A stretch of DNA of 64,000 bases from Mucilaginibacter frigoritolerans (GTDB lineage: Bacteria; Bacteroidota; Bacteroidia; Sphingobacteriales; Sphingobacteriaceae): NCBI RefSeq assembly GCF_007830615.1, contig NZ_VLLI01000011.1, positions 1 to 64,000 on the forward strand. The letters are read 5' to 3'. The translations under genes were made by a program, and so were the position numbers. The notes under the pieces were generated by a model. It did no database searches. It was not told the origin of the DNA and saw only the letters and a list, made by a program, of their open reading frames with translations. Numbering within the stretch: position 1 is the stretch's first letter; each line of letters opens with the position of its first letter. This document shows, piece after piece, positions 17,215-25,327 of this stretch.

Positions 17215-18225
17215 TTATTGTATTAATAGTTTTTTATACTCAGGTAATATTAATTTAAATTGATTTACTACTTCTTCAAAGCTACTATTTGACATACCAC
17301 CTGCTGCATTGCGATGGCCGCCCCCGTTAAAATATTTTTTACAAATATCATTAGCCGGAAATTCGCCTTTTGACCTTAATGAGAGTTTAACCATATCGGT
17401 GCGCTCAACAATAAAGGCCGCTAATCTAATACCTGAAATTGACAATGCATAATTTACTATGCCTTCAGTATCGCCGGTTATCACATTATATTTTTCAAGG
17501 TCCTGCTTACTTACAGTTATTATGGCCGTATTGTACTCATACAAAACTTCCAATTTTTCAGACAGACACATTCCTAAAAAGCGTAAACGGCTTTCGGACG
17601 AATCATTGTATACCTGCTCGTGAATATAATAGCCATCAGCTCCGGCTTCAATTAAAGCGGCAACAATGAGGTGTACCTCAGCAGTAGTTTTGGGTAATGA
17701 AAAAGATGCCGAATCGGTCATGATACCTGTATAAAGGCATACAGCCACATCTTTATTAATGAGCTCAGGATGGTTAAGTTCTTTAACAATAAACTTGTAA
17801 ACCAGTTGTGCAGTTGCACAAGCGTTAATGTCCCAGTAGCGATAATCATCAAAATCAGCCGGTTCCAGATGATGGTCAATCATTACTTTAAGGGCACTGC
17901 TTTCGCCAACCAGTATACCCATATCATTAATGCGGCTTAATGCATTAAAGTCGAGGCAAAAAATGATATCAGCGTCTGCAATCAATTGGGCCGATCGCGG
18001 TATGTTTTCGGTATAGATTATAACATCGCCATTGCCGGGTAGCCAGCTCAGGTTTTGAGGATAATCAGTAGGTGCTATTACTTTAGCATGGTGCCCCTGC
18101 TGTATTAAATAATTATATAAACCTAAAGACGAGCCCATAGCATCACCATCAGGTTTGTGATGAGTAGTAATAACTATTTTTTGAGGCTGCGCTAAAAGTT
18201 CAGTAAGCGAGGCTATATCTAACAT
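17215..18225 (-). CDS. nrnA: DHH/DHHA1 phosphoesterase, oligoribonuclease/pAp phosphatase NrnA-like
   Basis: Degrades short RNA oligonucleotides and dephosphorylates 3',5'-pAp in homologues. The 336-residue protein shows the DHH metal motifs: THHKPDGDAMGSS (about 20-32), FCLDFNALSR, MIDHHLEP (the DHH itself, about 135) and, in the DHHA1 domain, GGGHRNAAGG near the C-terminus. It is the first gene of an operon with the FKBP lipoprotein. A possible -7 element (TAGCTTTG on the minus strand, 18245-18252) lies about 20 nt before the ATG. Confidence 0.93.
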   Translation of the reverse strand: MLDIASLTELLAQPQKIVITTHHKPDGDAMGSSLGLYNYLIQQGHHAKVIAPTDYPQNLSWLPGNGDVIIYTENIPRSAQLIADADIIFCLDFNALSRINDMGILVGESSALKVMIDHHLEPADFDDYRYWDINACATAQLVYKFIVKELNHPELINKDVAVCLYTGIMTDSASFSLPKTTAEVHLIVAALIEAGADGYYIHEQVYNDSSESRLRFLGMCLSEKLEVLYEYNTAIITVSKQDLEKYNVITGDTEGIVNYALSISGIRLAAFIVERTDMVKLSLRSKGEFPANDICKKYFNGGGHRNAAGGMSNSSFEEVVNQFKLILPEYKKLLIQ

Positions 18226-18436
18226 TAATTTAAAAAAAGAGTTGCAAAGCTAAATAAATAAATTAAATACGGATATCTTATTTAATGCAAAAACCTTTAT
18301 GTTTTAATTGTAAAAAGCTACTTTTGCGGCAAATTAACACCCATAGCAGAACGAACAATAAATTTCAACAAGGACAGTTGATTACACACAAAACAAAATC
18401 CTGCATAATATTTAAATACATAATAATAAATTTCTG

Positions 18437-18856
18437 ATGGAAACTAATAAAACATTTACCATGATTAAGCCTGATGCTGTTGCAAATGGCCACATTGGTG
18501 CAATTTTAGATCAAATTATAAAAGGCGGCTTTAAAATTACTGCCATGAAATACACTAAACTAAGCCAGGAAACTGCTGGTAAATTTTACGAAGTTCATAA
18601 AGAGCGTCCTTTTTATGGTGAATTGGTTGACTTTATGTCATCAGGAACCATTGTTGCCGCCATTTTGGAAAAAGACAATGCGGTTGAAGATTTCCGTAAA
18701 CTGATTGGTGCTACAGACCCTGCAAAAGCCGAAAAAGGTACTATCCGTAACCTGTTTGCACAATCAATTGGTGCTAATGCTATACACGGTTCAGATTCTG
18801 ACGAAAATGCTAAAATTGAAGGCTCATTCTTCTTTTCCGGCCTTGAAAAATTTTAA
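18437..18856 (+). CDS. ndk: nucleoside diphosphate kinase
   Basis: Transfers the gamma-phosphate from ATP to other NDPs through a phospho-His intermediate. At 139 residues it is the standard length. It begins with TFTMIKPDAVANGHIGAI and contains the active-site NAIHGSDSDENA (catalytic His about residue 117). It is transcribed alone, divergent from nrnA, with a TACTTTTG element at 18319-18326 implying an about 105-nt 5' leader, and ends at a strong terminator. Confidence 0.98.
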   Translation: METNKTFTMIKPDAVANGHIGAILDQIIKGGFKITAMKYTKLSQETAGKFYEVHKERPFYGELVDFMSSGTIVAAILEKDNAVEDFRKLIGATDPAKAEKGTIRNLFAQSIGANAIHGSDSDENAKIEGSFFFSGLEKF

Positions 18857-18868
18857 TATTTAATAATA

Positions 18869-18912
18869 AGCCGGATGCTCTTTTAATAAAATATAGCATC
18901 CGGCTATTTTTT
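18869..18912 (+). terminator. intrinsic terminator after ndk
   Basis: The 11-bp stem AGCCGGATGCT / AGCATCCGGCT (18869-18879 with 18895-18905) is followed by a T-run at about 18907-18913, 12 nt after the ndk stop. Confidence 0.9.
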
Positions 18913-19021
18913 TATCTTGTTTATTTGAAAAGAAGTCCATAATTTTATAAATTGCAAATCTCTCTACCAATTTAGCTTCCTTAATTATAAACTAAGTAAA
19001 GATTATAAATCAGATAAGATC

Positions 19022-19219
19022 ATGAAACTACTACTAAAATATATTTTATATACTTTGCTTATCGTAGTATTAGTTTCTGCAACTATATTATTATACAGAA
19101 CACATCCGGAAGCCCAGCTGGCTTTTATACTTCCGGGACTGTTTATTCTTGTTTTTTCAAGAATGAGCGATGATCTGAAGTTCAGAACCTTCTTCCCCAG
19201 GTGGACTAAAGAAAAATAA
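19022..19219 (+). CDS. small two-helix membrane protein of unknown function
   Basis: A 65-residue protein with two predicted membrane helices (about 5-25 and 32-48), a positively charged N-terminus and a basic C-terminus (FFPRWTKEK). ATG at 19022. Its last 14 nt overlap the 3' end of the convergent DciA-like gene (19206-19496). No family is recognised. The hydrophobic pattern supports a real gene, but the function is unknown. Confidence 0.6.
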   Translation: MKLLLKYILYTLLIVVLVSATILLYRTHPEAQLAFILPGLFILVFSRMSDDLKFRTFFPRWTKEK

Positions 19220-19496
19220 TTTCTTCTATCAATACCCCCTTAGCATTTTCATTTACCTTATCAATTATCTGCGAGCGGATCATCATCAATTCGTTTTTTA
19301 TTACGGATGATTCTATACGGAGGAATAGTTTTTTATCGTGTATATAAATTTCCTTTGTGCGATTAGCTACTGATTTGCCAACCAGTTCGGGCCAGGCAGC
19401 AATTACGGCAGTTTCATCATAGCGGCGTTTTATTTTATAAACCTGCAGCATTTGTTCAATTGCTTCCTTTAATGATTTATCATTTGCCTTACGCAT
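19206..19496 (-). CDS. DUF721 / DciA-like protein
   Basis: A 96-residue protein of the DUF721 group. The pattern is a helical N-terminus, the YDETAVIAAWPELVGKSVANRTKEIYI core and the KLFLRIESSVIKNELMMIRSQII strand-helix. DUF721 proteins include DciA, the ancestral loader/operator of the replicative helicase DnaB in bacteria lacking DnaC or DnaI. It overlaps the end of recF by 8 nt (ATGCGT reading out of the recF stop region), so translation is probably coupled. A role in replication or repair fits the recF linkage and is inferred from the family. Confidence 0.88.
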   Translation of the reverse strand: MRKANDKSLKEAIEQMLQVYKIKRRYDETAVIAAWPELVGKSVANRTKEIYIHDKKLFLRIESSVIKNELMMIRSQIIDKVNENAKGVLIEEIIFL

Positions 19497-20589
19497 CTAT
19501 TTCGCCTCCTTTAACTTTAAACAATTGTATAACTACGCCAATTTCATTAAAAACTTTTTCAACCCGGTTAACATTGGTATCGGTAATAAAAACCTGCCCA
19601 AAGTCATGGTTGGATATCATTTGCATTAGCTTGGTAATCCGTTGATCATCCAGCTTATCAAAAATATCATCCAATAATAGTATAGGTTTAAAGCCATTTT
19701 GTTTATACAGAAAACTGTACTGCGCCAGTTTTAAGGCTATCAAAAAAGATTTTTGCTGTCCTTGTGAACCAAATTTCTTCATCGACATGCCATGAATAGC
19801 AAATTGCAGGTCATCACGATGGATACCCACAGTAGTACGTTCAAGAGCACGGTCTTTCTCGATGCTCTTTTTTAATAAGGCCCCAAAATCATCCTGCAAT
19901 AACTGCGATTCATACACCAGATCCACCTGCTCGGCATCATCACTTAAAAAACGGTAGTGCTTATTAAATATCTCCGTATAGATTTCCATAAAAGCTTTGC
20001 GCTTTTCAAAAATACGGGTGCCAGATACGGTGAGCTGCTCATCTAAAACATCCATTAAATTAGGATCATAACGGCCGGTATCCGCAATAAGCTTTAGCAT
20101 AGCATTGCGGTTTAGCAATACCTTATTATATATAATCAATTCGTCGAGGTAGGCATTATCAGTTTGTGATATCACATTATCAATAAACTTGCGCCGTTCT
20201 TCGCTGCCTTCAATAATAATACTGATATCATAAGGCGATACCATTACCAACGGGAACAATCCAATATGATCGGCCAGACGCTGATAATCTTTTTTATTGC
20301 GTTTAAATTGTTTTTTCTGATTACGTTTTACCGAACAGGCTACTGCTTCCTGGTTGTCGTTCTTATTAAAACTTCCGGTAATGATAAAAAAATCAGCACC
20401 CTGTTTTATCTGCTGGCTATCTATCGGGTTAAAATAGCTTTTACATAAGGACAGATAATGAATTGCATCCAGCAGATTGGTTTTGCCTGCACCATTGTTA
20501 CCGGTAAATACGTTTACCCCTTCGCTAAAGGTAAGCCCGGCTTCGGCATAGTTTTTAAAATTAATAACGGATAACTGCTGCAAATACAT
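19489..20589 (-). CDS. recF: DNA replication and repair protein RecF
   Basis: An SMC-like ATPase that loads RecA with RecO and RecR at gaps. The 366 residues include Walker A GNNGAGKTNLLDAI (about 30-43), an ABC-type signature FGSQGQQKSFLIAL and Walker B ILLLDDIFDKLDDQR. The start ATG at 20589 is only 4 nt after TAAATTTG on the minus strand (20594-20601), which suggests a leaderless message. It is followed with overlap by the DciA-like gene. Confidence 0.97.
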   Translation of the reverse strand: MYLQQLSVINFKNYAEAGLTFSEGVNVFTGNNGAGKTNLLDAIHYLSLCKSYFNPIDSQQIKQGADFFIITGSFNKNDNQEAVACSVKRNQKKQFKRNKKDYQRLADHIGLFPLVMVSPYDISIIIEGSEERRKFIDNVISQTDNAYLDELIIYNKVLLNRNAMLKLIADTGRYDPNLMDVLDEQLTVSGTRIFEKRKAFMEIYTEIFNKHYRFLSDDAEQVDLVYESQLLQDDFGALLKKSIEKDRALERTTVGIHRDDLQFAIHGMSMKKFGSQGQQKSFLIALKLAQYSFLYKQNGFKPILLLDDIFDKLDDQRITKLMQMISNHDFGQVFITDTNVNRVEKVFNEIGVVIQLFKVKGGEIDA

Positions 20590-20593
20590 TTTC

Positions 20594-20601
20594 CAAATTT
20601 A
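20594..20601 (-). promoter_or_regulatory. -7 element TAAATTTG, 4 nt before recF start
   Basis: TAAATTTG on the minus strand matches TAnnTTTG exactly, and the ATG follows after GAAA. Transcription would then begin at or beside the start codon. No TTG is found at the expected -33 distance. Confidence 0.5.
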
Positions 20602-20700
20602 GTGATTAGTGCTTAGAGATTAGGATTAGTTTTTCAATACGGCATTTTAGCCTAACCAGAGCGTAATATTTTCGTCATAAATTATTTAATGCGAAAGCTA

Positions 20701-20730
20701 TTGCCAGCAAACTTGAAAATTGTATTTTTG
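20701..20730 (+). promoter_or_regulatory. Bacteroidota-type promoter (TTG-N19-TATTTTTG) for the TPR gene
   Basis: TTG at 20701-20703, a 19-nt spacer, then TATTTTTG at 20723-20730. The start codon at 20753 lies 22 nt past the -7 element, giving a short conventional leader and supporting that ATG over upstream in-frame codons. Confidence 0.65.
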
Positions 20731-20752
20731 CACACTTAATTTTAGAATAAAA

Positions 20753-21430
20753 ATGTCAAAGACCCAGGCCAATAACAAAGTGGTTGTTGAAGGAAATGAA
20801 TTTGGACAAACAGGAAAGTTTGTACGCGAGAACCAAAAGAGCTTAATATTTATAGGTGGCGCTATTGTGGCCATGATTGTTATTTATTTTGCTTACCAAA
20901 AATTTTATATAGGCCCGCGTGAAATTGTGGCATCAAACCAAATGCATGTTGCGCAGGATTTTTGGGCTAAAAAAGATTGGGACAAAGCAATTAACGGCGA
21001 TGCCGGTTATCCTGGATTTGAAAAAATACTTAGTGAATACAGCAATACCAAAGCTGCTAACCTGGCATATTATTACCTGGGCACTGCTTATTTAAATAAA
21101 GGCGAATTTCAAAAAGCTATTGATAATTTAACCAGCTACAGAGGCGATGACAGCATGGTTGCTGCCGAAGCACTGGGTGATGCAGGCGACGCTTATGTTG
21201 AACTAAAAGATTATGACAAGGCTGAAACCTATTTCAAAAAAGCAGCTGATAAAGCAAATAACAGCTTTTTAACACCAATGTACCTGAAAAAATTAGGTTT
21301 GGTTTATGAAGCTACAAACGATAATAAATCGGCTGACGAGAATTATAAAAAAATAAAAAGCGATTACCCTACAAGCCCGCAAGCACAGAGTATAGACGAA
21401 TATATTGCCCGCGTAGAAGCAAAACTCTAA
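20753..21430 (+). CDS. membrane-anchored tetratricopeptide (YfgM-like) protein
   Basis: A 225-residue protein. A cytoplasmic N-terminus (about 1-35, charged) precedes one membrane helix (about 38-57, LIFIGGAIVAMIVIYFAYQ), then a periplasmic TPR domain (about 95-220) with repeats such as ANLAYYYLGTAYLNKGEFQKA and AEALGDAGDAYVELKDYDKA. The layout resembles YfgM, a SecYEG-linked chaperone-like TPR protein. ATG 20753 is preferred over the frame's earlier codon at 20720 because the latter lies inside the promoter. It is followed by ribH after an intergenic inverted repeat. Confidence 0.85.
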   Translation: MSKTQANNKVVVEGNEFGQTGKFVRENQKSLIFIGGAIVAMIVIYFAYQKFYIGPREIVASNQMHVAQDFWAKKDWDKAINGDAGYPGFEKILSEYSNTKAANLAYYYLGTAYLNKGEFQKAIDNLTSYRGDDSMVAAEALGDAGDAYVELKDYDKAETYFKKAADKANNSFLTPMYLKKLGLVYEATNDNKSADENYKKIKSDYPTSPQAQSIDEYIARVEAKL

Positions 21431-21440
21431 TTATTTAGGG

Positions 21441-21485
21441 GCAAAGATTAGTGGTTAAACCCAACTCATAATCACTAATCTTTGC
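21441..21485. repeat. 13-bp perfect inverted repeat between the TPR gene and ribH
   Basis: GCAAAGATTAGTG (21441-21453) is exactly complemented by CACTAATCTTTGC (21473-21485) around a 19-nt loop. No T-run follows. The same CTAATC/GATTAG wording recurs several times just upstream of recF (20599-20633), suggesting a small dispersed intergenic repeat. Confidence 0.7.
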
Positions 21486-21509
21486 TTTGCAATCTCTAAT
21501 CAAAAAAAA

Positions 21510-22004
21510 ATGGCTACCCAGCTAAAAAACCTGTCTGATTTTTCAGAAACTGATGTACCATCAGCGGCTCCCTACCATTTTGGAATAGTAGTGGCCGAAT
21601 GGAATGCCGAAATAACCAATGCATTATACCAGGGTGCTTATGAAAGCCTGCTGGAGCATGGGGCATTAATTGATAATATTTTCACCTATTCTGTTCCCGG
21701 CAGCTTTGAATTAATAGCCGGTGCAGATATCTTATTAAAAAACAAAAAGCTTGATGCTGTAATATGCCTGGGATGTGTAATTCAAGGTGAAACAAGGCAT
21801 TTTGATTTTATTTGCGATGCTGTGGCCAACGGCATCAGCAATGTTTCTTTAAAATATTCAAAGCCAGTTATTTTTGGTGTTTTAACTACCGACAATCAGC
21901 AACAAGCTATTGACCGTGCAGGTGGTAAACATGGAAATAAAGGAGTTGAAGGCGCAGTTACTGCAATAAAAATGGCTAACCTTTTTGAAACTTTAAATAG
22001 CTGA
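21510..22004 (+). CDS. ribH: 6,7-dimethyl-8-ribityllumazine synthase
   Basis: Condenses 5-amino-6-ribitylamino-uracil with 3,4-dihydroxy-2-butanone 4-phosphate, the penultimate step of riboflavin synthesis. The 164 residues contain GIVVAEWNAEITNAL, the substrate-binding VPGSFEL, GCVIQGETRHFDFICDAVANGI (catalytic His in the RHFDF segment) and FGVLTTDNQQQAIDRAGG. The length is normal for the icosahedral or pentameric enzyme. No other rib gene is near, as usual in this phylum. Confidence 0.97.
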   Translation: MATQLKNLSDFSETDVPSAAPYHFGIVVAEWNAEITNALYQGAYESLLEHGALIDNIFTYSVPGSFELIAGADILLKNKKLDAVICLGCVIQGETRHFDFICDAVANGISNVSLKYSKPVIFGVLTTDNQQQAIDRAGGKHGNKGVEGAVTAIKMANLFETLNS

Positions 22005-22035
22005 TTTACGTTTAACAACATAAGTCTGATATAAA

Positions 22036-22149
22036 ATGATGAAAAAAATATTATATATAGCAATTATTGCTTTAGCATTAGGAACCTTTTCTTCTTGTTC
22101 AAATAAACTTTGCCCTGCTTATTCCTCGTACCCAAGAGGCGGCAGATAA
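22036..22149 (+). CDS. micro-lipoprotein, 37 residues
   Basis: ATG at 22036 (or 22039) opens a short frame with a complete lipoprotein signal peptide (KKILYIAIIALALGTFSSCS; Cys at about residue 21). The mature part is only about 17 residues (CSNKLCPAYSS, then Tyr, Pro and Gly/Arg residues) and has a second Cys followed by Pro. The signal peptide is too well formed to be chance. It resembles the 45-residue micro-lipoprotein at 48620 in size and in the Cys-Pro motif. No function is known to me; it lies 31 nt after ribH and could be co-transcribed. Confidence 0.65.
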   Translation: MMKKILYIAIIALALGTFSSCSNKLCPAYSSYPRGGR

Positions 22150-22248
22150 CAGTTAAATGTCATTTTTTATCATTTGCTTAAAACCACCATCAGGTTTATG
22201 TTGTTTTGCGTTATAATATATTAAGCTTATTTATTTTATAATGTGAGT

Positions 22249-22578
22249 ATGAACTGGACTTCGTTGGAATCGACTGATCAAATTGATAATATCAAGCATC
22301 AGCAAGGTTATAATTTAATTTTTAAGCATAGCACCCGTTGCTCTATCAGCATGATGGTGAAAAAACGGTTTGAGCTTGACTGGGATAAATTACCTCAGGA
22401 TTTACCATTGTATTTCTTAGATCTGATCAAATACCGGGAGCTTTCTGCCAAAGTAGCTCATGATTTCCAGGTGCATCATGAATCTCCTCAGTTACTGCTG
22501 ATAAAAGACGGCGAATGCATCCTTGACCTTTCGCATGGTGAAGTTTCTGTTGAAGAAACCATATCCGTTTTATCCTAA
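22249..22578 (+). CDS. ytxJ: YtxJ-like monothiol bacilliredoxin
   Basis: A thioredoxin-fold protein of 109 residues from ATG 22249; a GTG at 22243 would add two residues. The YtxJ/DUF2847 signature is a strand followed by KHSTRCSIS, a single Cys where thioredoxins have CxxC, then YFLDLIKYRELSAKVAHDF and the cis-Pro region HHESPQLLLIKDGE. In Firmicutes and Bacteroidota such proteins remove bacillithiol from mixed disulfides. Its presence implies that this organism makes bacillithiol, which is inference. Monocistronic. Confidence 0.9.
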   Translation: MNWTSLESTDQIDNIKHQQGYNLIFKHSTRCSISMMVKKRFELDWDKLPQDLPLYFLDLIKYRELSAKVAHDFQVHHESPQLLLIKDGECILDLSHGEVSVEETISVLS

Positions 22579-22700
22579 TTGATCAATCATCGGTCAATTA
22601 CACAATTCTTTAAAGTTTGGTTTATAAGATCAGTATCATTTTAATGCTTTAAGAGCAATCATTAGGTAATATCTTCATCAACCATTACAACATTTTTACC

Positions 22701-22708
22701 TAATTTTG
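22701..22708 (+). promoter_or_regulatory. -7 element TAATTTTG, 4 nt before lipA start
   Basis: An exact TAnnTTTG match ending 4 nt before ATG 22713. With the usual spacing, transcription would start at the initiation codon. No clear -33 TTG is visible. Confidence 0.5.
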
Positions 22709-22712
22709 CAGC

Positions 22713-23591
22713 ATGATTGATTTGCCTGTTGTTCCTGCTAACCAAGCACAACGCAAACCCGACTGGCTCAGGGTGCGCCTTCCTGTAGGTAAGGAGTATG
22801 CCCATGTGCGCGGTTTAGTTGATGAACATAAATTACATACCATTTGTGAAAGCGGCAATTGCCCAAATATGGGCGAATGCTGGGGTGCGGGTACTGCTAC
22901 GTTTATGATACTCGGCAACATCTGTACACGCTCCTGCTCTTTTTGTGCAGTAGCGACAGGCAGACCACTTGCTGTTGACACTGATGAACCTAACCGTGTT
23001 GCCAATTCAGTAAAGTTGATGCAGGTTAAACATTGTGTTATTACCTCGGTTGATCGTGACGATTTGAAAGATGGCGGTTCAATTATCTGGGCCGAAACTA
23101 TAAATGCGATACGCCGCGAAAGTCCTGAAACCACACTGGAAACTTTATTACCTGATTTTAAAGGAAACTGGGAAAACCTGGCGCGAGTACTGGAAACCAG
23201 GCCAGAGGTAGTTTCACACAACCTGGAAACAGTAAGGCGCTTAACTAAAGAAGTACGTATCCAGGCGAAATATGATCGTAGCTTGGAATGTTTACAACAT
23301 GTATCAGCGGCTGGTTTGCGTACCAAATCGGGTATTATGCTGGGCCTGGGCGAAACGGAAGAAGATGTGCTGGAAGCGATGCAGGACTTGCTTAATGCTG
23401 GTGTACATATCCTTACTCTGGGACAATACCTGCAACCAACACGCAACCACCATCCGGTAATTGACTGGATACATCCTGATCAATTTAGTAATTACAAACA
23501 ATTTGGCCTTGATATGGGTTTTAAGTATGTAGAAAGCGGACCATTGGTTCGTTCATCATACCATGCAGAAAAACATCTGTTTGAAATCTGA
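22713..23591 (+). CDS. lipA: lipoyl synthase
   Basis: A radical SAM enzyme that inserts two sulfurs into octanoyl-lysine of lipoyl domains (its targets include GcvH, encoded at 47858). The 292 residues include the auxiliary cluster motif CESGNCPNMGEC (CX4CX5C) and the radical SAM motif CTRSCSFC (CX3CX2C), followed by EPNRVANSV. The C-terminal LGQYLQPTRNHHPV and GPLVRSSYHAE are conserved. The start is immediately downstream of TAATTTTG, predicting a leaderless mRNA. An ECF sigma factor gene follows 24 nt after the stop. Confidence 0.98.
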   Translation: MIDLPVVPANQAQRKPDWLRVRLPVGKEYAHVRGLVDEHKLHTICESGNCPNMGECWGAGTATFMILGNICTRSCSFCAVATGRPLAVDTDEPNRVANSVKLMQVKHCVITSVDRDDLKDGGSIIWAETINAIRRESPETTLETLLPDFKGNWENLARVLETRPEVVSHNLETVRRLTKEVRIQAKYDRSLECLQHVSAAGLRTKSGIMLGLGETEEDVLEAMQDLLNAGVHILTLGQYLQPTRNHHPVIDWIHPDQFSNYKQFGLDMGFKYVESGPLVRSSYHAEKHLFEI

Positions 23592-23615
23592 TAATTCCTT
23601 TATATCTTCACAGAA

Positions 23616-24167
23616 TTGAGCCGGAAACGAAAAATATCCTTATCAGAAGATGAACTGGTGCTTGCATTGCGTAATCATGAGAAGATTGCAATAGAAGCCC
23701 TTTATGATATGTATTCATCCTCTCTGTTTGGCGTAATATCCCGTATAGTTATTGACACCGCTACTGCCGAAGATGTTTTACAGGAAACTTTTGTAAAAAT
23801 CTGGCATTCCTTTTCCAGTTACAGTACCGAAAAAGGTCGTTTATTTACGTGGATGGTGAATATTGCACGCAACCTGGCTATAGATAAAATAAGGTCAAAA
23901 GATTTTAAGAACCAAAATAAAAACCAAGAGCTCGAAAATAACGTAACTTCCATAGACGAACAAATAAATACAATCTACAAGCCTGAACTATTGGGTATTA
24001 AGGATTTAGTACAAACACTAAAACCCGAACAAAAGTCGATTCTTGATCTGGTATACTTTAAAGGTTATACCCATGTTGAAGCAGCCGAAGAACTCGGCAT
24101 TCCGCTGGGCACCATTAAAACCCGATTACGGATGGCCATCCAGGAACTCAGAAAACATTTTAATTGA
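23616..24167 (+). CDS. ECF-type RNA polymerase sigma factor
   Basis: A 183-residue sigma-70 family protein with region 2 (about 25-95: ALYDMYSSSLFGVISRIV, TAEDVLQETFVKIW, FTWMVNIARNLAIDKIR) and region 4 (about 125-180: ILDLVYFKGYTHVEAAEELGIPLGTIKTRLR). The only start giving a complete region 2 is TTG at 23616 (MSRKRKISLSEDE); the next Met lies inside region 2.1. The partner anti-sigma gene starts 10 nt after the stop. Because lipA lies just 24 nt upstream, some expression may come from read-through. Confidence 0.94.
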   Translation: MSRKRKISLSEDELVLALRNHEKIAIEALYDMYSSSLFGVISRIVIDTATAEDVLQETFVKIWHSFSSYSTEKGRLFTWMVNIARNLAIDKIRSKDFKNQNKNQELENNVTSIDEQINTIYKPELLGIKDLVQTLKPEQKSILDLVYFKGYTHVEAAEELGIPLGTIKTRLRMAIQELRKHFN

Positions 24168-24177
24168 AAGGTTGAAA

Positions 24178-24999
24178 GTGGAAGACATTAAAGCATATAT
24201 GGAGACAGGGATACTGGAACTTTACGTTCTGGGGGATATTACACCCCAGGAGAAGTTACAGGTGGAGGAGATGGCTGCGAAACACCCACTAATAAAGGCT
24301 GAGTTAGAAGAAATTGAACTTTCTATGGAGTTATATGCCCAGGAAAATGCAATTGAACCTGCGGAAGCATTACGCAACAGAGTTTTAGGCAGCATTTTAA
24401 CCAATTTTGGTGATGATAGTACATTTACAACAACAGCATCCGAAGAAAAAAATAACGTTATAACCCTGCCAGCGGCAAAACCAAACAGCTTTTACAAATA
24501 TGCATTTGCTGCCTGCCTGGCCTTGCTAATTGCCAGTGGCATTGCTATAATGGGCTTATATAATAAATTACAGGATTCTTATTCACAAATAGCAACCCTG
24601 CAAAACAATAACCAGCATTTTGCCAACCAGGTAAATTTTAAAGAAGGCGAATTGGAGGTTTTACGCGATAGTTCATTCAAATTCCTTAAACTGCAGGGCA
24701 CGCAGCATTCACCAACTTCAGGACTTACGCTTGCGTGGAGTCCGGCTAAAAAGAAAGTGTGGATTGATTTACGCTCTTTGAAGATGCCTTTAAATGATAA
24801 GGGCCATCAGTATCAGTTGTGGGCACTTGTTGGCGGCAAACCTGTTGATTTGGGTGTTTTTGACAAAGACCAAGACTCTACCGATATGAAGGAGATGAAA
24901 TCAATTGCATCTGCAGATGCCTTTGCCGTAACCCTTGAACCAAGGGGCGGAAGCGCTTCACCAACTATGGATCAAATGGTAGTTATAGGTAAATTTTAA
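24178..24999 (+). CDS. anti-sigma factor, RskA-like, membrane-anchored
   Basis: About 273 residues from GTG 24178, giving the common beginning (M)EDIKAYMETGILELYVLGD; TTG 24172 and ATG 24199 are alternatives. The N-terminal cytoplasmic sigma-binding helices (about 1-85) are followed by one membrane helix (about 103-124, YAFAACLALLIASGIAIMGL), a short coiled coil (about 125-150) and a periplasmic RskA domain (about 165-273, GLTLAWSPAKKKVWIDLRSL, QYQLWALVGGKPVDLGVF). It sequesters the sigma factor encoded 10 nt upstream until an envelope signal triggers release. The inducing signal is unknown. Confidence 0.92.
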   Translation: MEDIKAYMETGILELYVLGDITPQEKLQVEEMAAKHPLIKAELEEIELSMELYAQENAIEPAEALRNRVLGSILTNFGDDSTFTTTASEEKNNVITLPAAKPNSFYKYAFAACLALLIASGIAIMGLYNKLQDSYSQIATLQNNNQHFANQVNFKEGELEVLRDSSFKFLKLQGTQHSPTSGLTLAWSPAKKKVWIDLRSLKMPLNDKGHQYQLWALVGGKPVDLGVFDKDQDSTDMKEMKSIASADAFAVTLEPRGGSASPTMDQMVVIGKF

Positions 25000-25327
25000 T
25001 TACCTGTAAAATCCCCCTTTTTCTGGTTTACACTACATTTTCAAAAAAAATAATCAAAATCTAAACTTTTTGAAAACAATTTGTTTTTAAAATTTGTTAG
25101 CTCCTTTAAATTCCCCTGATAATATAAATATCATTATTTACGTTTTATTGTAACTAAGGCAATAGGTTAAACGTCTTATCAACACAAGGCGAAGCACTGG
25201 GAAACGTTAAAATACAAATTTTCATGTATGAGTTTCTTAAAGATAGCCTTCTTAAGATTTGAGTATTTAGTTCTTAATAAGATCAGTTAATAGTTAAACG
25301 GTTGTACAAATACTTACAACCGTTTTT
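25000..25327 (+). other. 328-nt non-coding stretch ending in a terminator; possible small RNA
   Basis: There is no coding frame beyond 13 codons. The plus-strand intrinsic terminator at 25296-25327 lies about 300 nt beyond the anti-sigma stop, too far to be an ordinary 3' end. The segment from about 25130 to 25327 could therefore be an independent non-coding RNA or a long 3' UTR. I found no exact TTG/TAnnTTTG promoter, and the sequence does not match tmRNA, 4.5S or RNase P signatures that I can recognise. Confidence 0.35.
25296..25327 (+). terminator. intrinsic terminator, plus strand
   Basis: The 10-bp stem AAACGGTTGT / ACAACCGTTT (25296-25305 with 25316-25325) continues into a run of T to 25327, directly abutting the stop codon of the convergent nnr gene. 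The T-run is only on the plus strand, so it ends a rightward transcript. Confidence 0.85.

Noticed and set aside
22700..23446. 248-codon minus-strand frame opposite lipA
   Set aside because: Shadow of lipA; the plus-strand gene has all catalytic motifs.
25223..25261. Short frame (13 codons) in the intergenic stretch after the anti-sigma gene
   Set aside because: Too short to call, with no ribosome site and no regulatory leader pattern.
25130..25290. Possible 4.5S/SRP or 6S RNA
   Set aside because: GCGAAGCACTGGGAAAC superficially recalls SRP loop wording, but the paired asymmetric loop and GNRA-capped helix are not present.
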